Assembly: GCA_000969725.1 (NCBI GenBank) | Contig: JXSR01S063768.1 | Source: Ophiothrix spiculata | Taxonomy: Eukaryota > Echinodermata > Ophiuroidea > Amphilepidida > Ophiotrichidae | DNA length: 30,992 nt | Direction: 5' to 3' (one strand) | Shown here: one piece after another, positions 29,769-30,992 of the stretch | Layout of the letters: the number at the start of each line of letters is the position of its first letter | Position numbering within the stretch: position 1 is the stretch's first letter | Program-made: the position numbers and the translations under genes | The notes under the pieces: generated by a model | Told to the model about the DNA's origin: nothing | Databases searched by the model: none | What the model saw: the letters and a program-made list of their open reading frames with translations, nothing else

Positions 29769-30389
29769 TTCAACTTCCACTGTACATTCAAGAAGAACAA
29801 AACTTGTTTTTAATTATAGTAATCAGAGGAGAAGTCGCAGCACTTCCTAGTAAAATTAATTGTTCATTAAACAAACATAGATTTACCTAGATATGATGTA
29901 GTATTGCAGAGATTTTAATTTAGCAAATCACAATACTACGGATTCTCAATAATGCAATTATTTGCTTTTGTAGTGAAAACTTTTGTGCTGAATTTTGCTC
30001 ATTAAATTGGAGCAAAAGCAAAATGATGTTCATAATTGAGATTTCATTTCAATTGATAATGGGATTGTGTTCTGATTAGAAAAGCAACAGCAATTGACGG
30101 TATCCTGTATATCCTATCATGTCCCATATCAGCTGATAATTACTGTCATCTATATTGAATAGCTTCTTTCTAACTTGGTTTAATTAATTTTTTTTTAAAT
30201 TGCATATCCAATGGGAGTTCTATGAAGCCCCCATATGGCCCAATAATTAATAGACTAGATACATTTATTATGATGGACCATGATATATGTGACACAGCAC
30301 ATCAAAAAGTACATCTTTGTTGCATGAAGTTGAAAATAAGTGGAAAAGGTCAGGAGTTAGCTTTTGAGGTATGATCAAACTTGAGTTTC
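29769..30389. other. Unit 3 segment, first half matching unit 2, no gene
   Basis: To about 30180 it matches 17475-17925 and contains the empty site of the unit 1 450-bp MITE. From about 30182 to 30389 it matches nothing else in the window. This stretch starts with a 'ttaattaa' and T-run and may itself be an insertion. No coding frame. Confidence 0.5.
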
Positions 30390-30616
30390 TTAACCCTTTC
30401 ACGTCCAGTCCCGTATCCCATACAGGATGACTGTTTTGGAGGTTTCAGCTATATTGGATCAAATGAGGTCAAAGGTCATATAAAAACGAATCATTTCGAA
30501 AGCCTAAGGTGTTTACCATGTTTTTCTGAAGTTTGAATGAAATACACTAAACATTCTAGAGATAATTGAGTTAGACATCAAATAGAGGAAAATACCTCCG
30601 GATTTGAAAGGGTTAA
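30390..30616. mobile_element. TTAA-flanked piggyBac-like MITE
   Basis: The sequence TTAA-CCCTTTCA begins it (TTAA 30390-30393) and TGAAAGGG-TTAA ends it (TTAA 30613-30616), leaving a 219-bp element. TTAA target duplication together with ends beginning CCCTTT is the usual layout of piggyBac-derived MITEs. Directly after the right TTAA the shared unit sequence 'agcaa.tatt' resumes, and unit 2 has a single TTAA at this point (18284-18287). No coding capacity. Confidence 0.82.
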
Positions 30617-30992
30617 AGCAAATATTTTTTTAAAAACTAGTTTTTTAGTATGAAAAAGTATTAGAAATATTTAAAATATTTGCCATTTCTGTGACTATGT
30701 TAGACTAGTTTCTTTTACAAAAACACCCATGGATCAGTCACCTTTAAATACCACTAATTTCAACAACCTCTACCTCACAATTTGAATAAGCCATTTTTCT
30801 ATATTTTAATAGGCTCATTCCAAAGTAACGTTTGTGACAGAAAAATTGAGAAATTTCACTTTTAAATGGCCACAGAACCTAGCAAAAACATTATATCAAC
30901 GAATTTGTTGTTGATAATGGTGCTCACTGGTGGGGTCAAGACATGTAGATGTTTGAAAAATAAATCAATTGCCAAAATCCTGAGTAAAGTCC
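30617..30992. other. Unit 3 end of window
   Basis: To about 30810 it matches 18288-18480. The last ~180 bp has no match in unit 2 and shows no gene or complete element. It may be the left end of another insertion cut by the window. Confidence 0.5.

Larger units (their letters stand above)
24490..30992. repeat. Unit 3 of the ~12-kb tandem array (cut by window edge)
   Basis: This is the left half of a third copy, beginning with the leader repeat and running out of the window. It follows unit 2 landmark by landmark up to about 30.8 kb (equivalent to 18.5 kb in unit 2). After that, from about 30.81 kb to the edge, the sequence no longer matches unit 2, which may mark another private insertion truncated by the window. 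Private events include a minisatellite expansion, a LINE fragment, a CpG-bearing insert and a TTAA-flanked MITE. Confidence 0.85.

Noticed and set aside
1..30992. tRNA, rRNA or other structured RNA genes
   Set aside because: No convincing A/B-box pairs with cloverleaf potential or rRNA-like stretches were seen. The 'gggttcaagg' near 23950 has no supporting acceptor stem.

Overview
This window is AT-rich eukaryotic nuclear DNA from a draft assembly. It has one run of 260 N, a dense crop of small non-autonomous DNA transposons, and LINE fragments. It contains no recognisable intact protein-coding gene, rRNA, tRNA or CRISPR array. The repeat types (TA- and TTAA-flanked MITEs, a LINE tail ending in a CTAAA repeat, an RTE-like 'SELWTLTKK' reverse-transcriptase fragment) and the level of apparent allelic difference at the gap suggest a marine invertebrate, possibly an echinoderm. 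That assignment is weak. The window could be intergenic or lie inside a large intron.

The main architecture is a head-to-tail tandem array of a very long unit of about 11-13 kb. Unit 1 runs from about 470 to 11890 (its left end is not defined here), unit 2 from about 11890 to 24490, and unit 3 from about 24490 past the right edge. Collinear landmarks recur in the same order and orientation: the leader repeat (664 / 12232 and 12701 / 24841), a 'ccaagggatttttattg' segment (2831 / 14821 / 26523), an 'aggcatacatc' segment (5512 / 15710 / 27793), a 130-bp block without indels (6314 / 17345 / 29639), and, in units 1 and 2 only, a TATA-bearing block (8131 / 20696), a 37-bp identical core (10205 / 23052) and a terminal segment (11658 / 24264). 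Units 2 and 3 resemble each other more than either resembles unit 1.

Because the units are paralogous, each acts as an empty-site control for insertions in the others. This dates the mobile elements relative to the duplications. Unit 1 carries a nested pair (a 1.07-kb TA-flanked inverted-repeat element inside an older element with a 9-bp target duplication), a 450-bp MITE, a TTAA-flanked element with a perfect 28-bp palindrome, a 222-bp TA MITE with a clean empty site in unit 2, and a fresh 350-bp tandem duplication. Unit 2 carries an inner 477-bp duplication, an insert of about 0.9 kb holding the N gap, a LINE 3' tail, a 349-bp MITE, a unique stretch of about 2.2 kb with a foldback element and an unexplained repeated 14-mer, and two further inverted-repeat elements. 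Unit 3 carries a 116-bp minisatellite expansion, a LINE reverse-transcriptase fragment, a CpG-bearing insert and a TTAA-flanked piggyBac-like MITE.

No gene network can be described. The best candidates for function are noncoding: the 130-bp block kept free of indels in all three units, the conserved TATA-containing block, and the 37-bp core. The coding track consists of short chance frames, apart from the LINE pseudogene and one doubtful 145-codon frame in unit 2.
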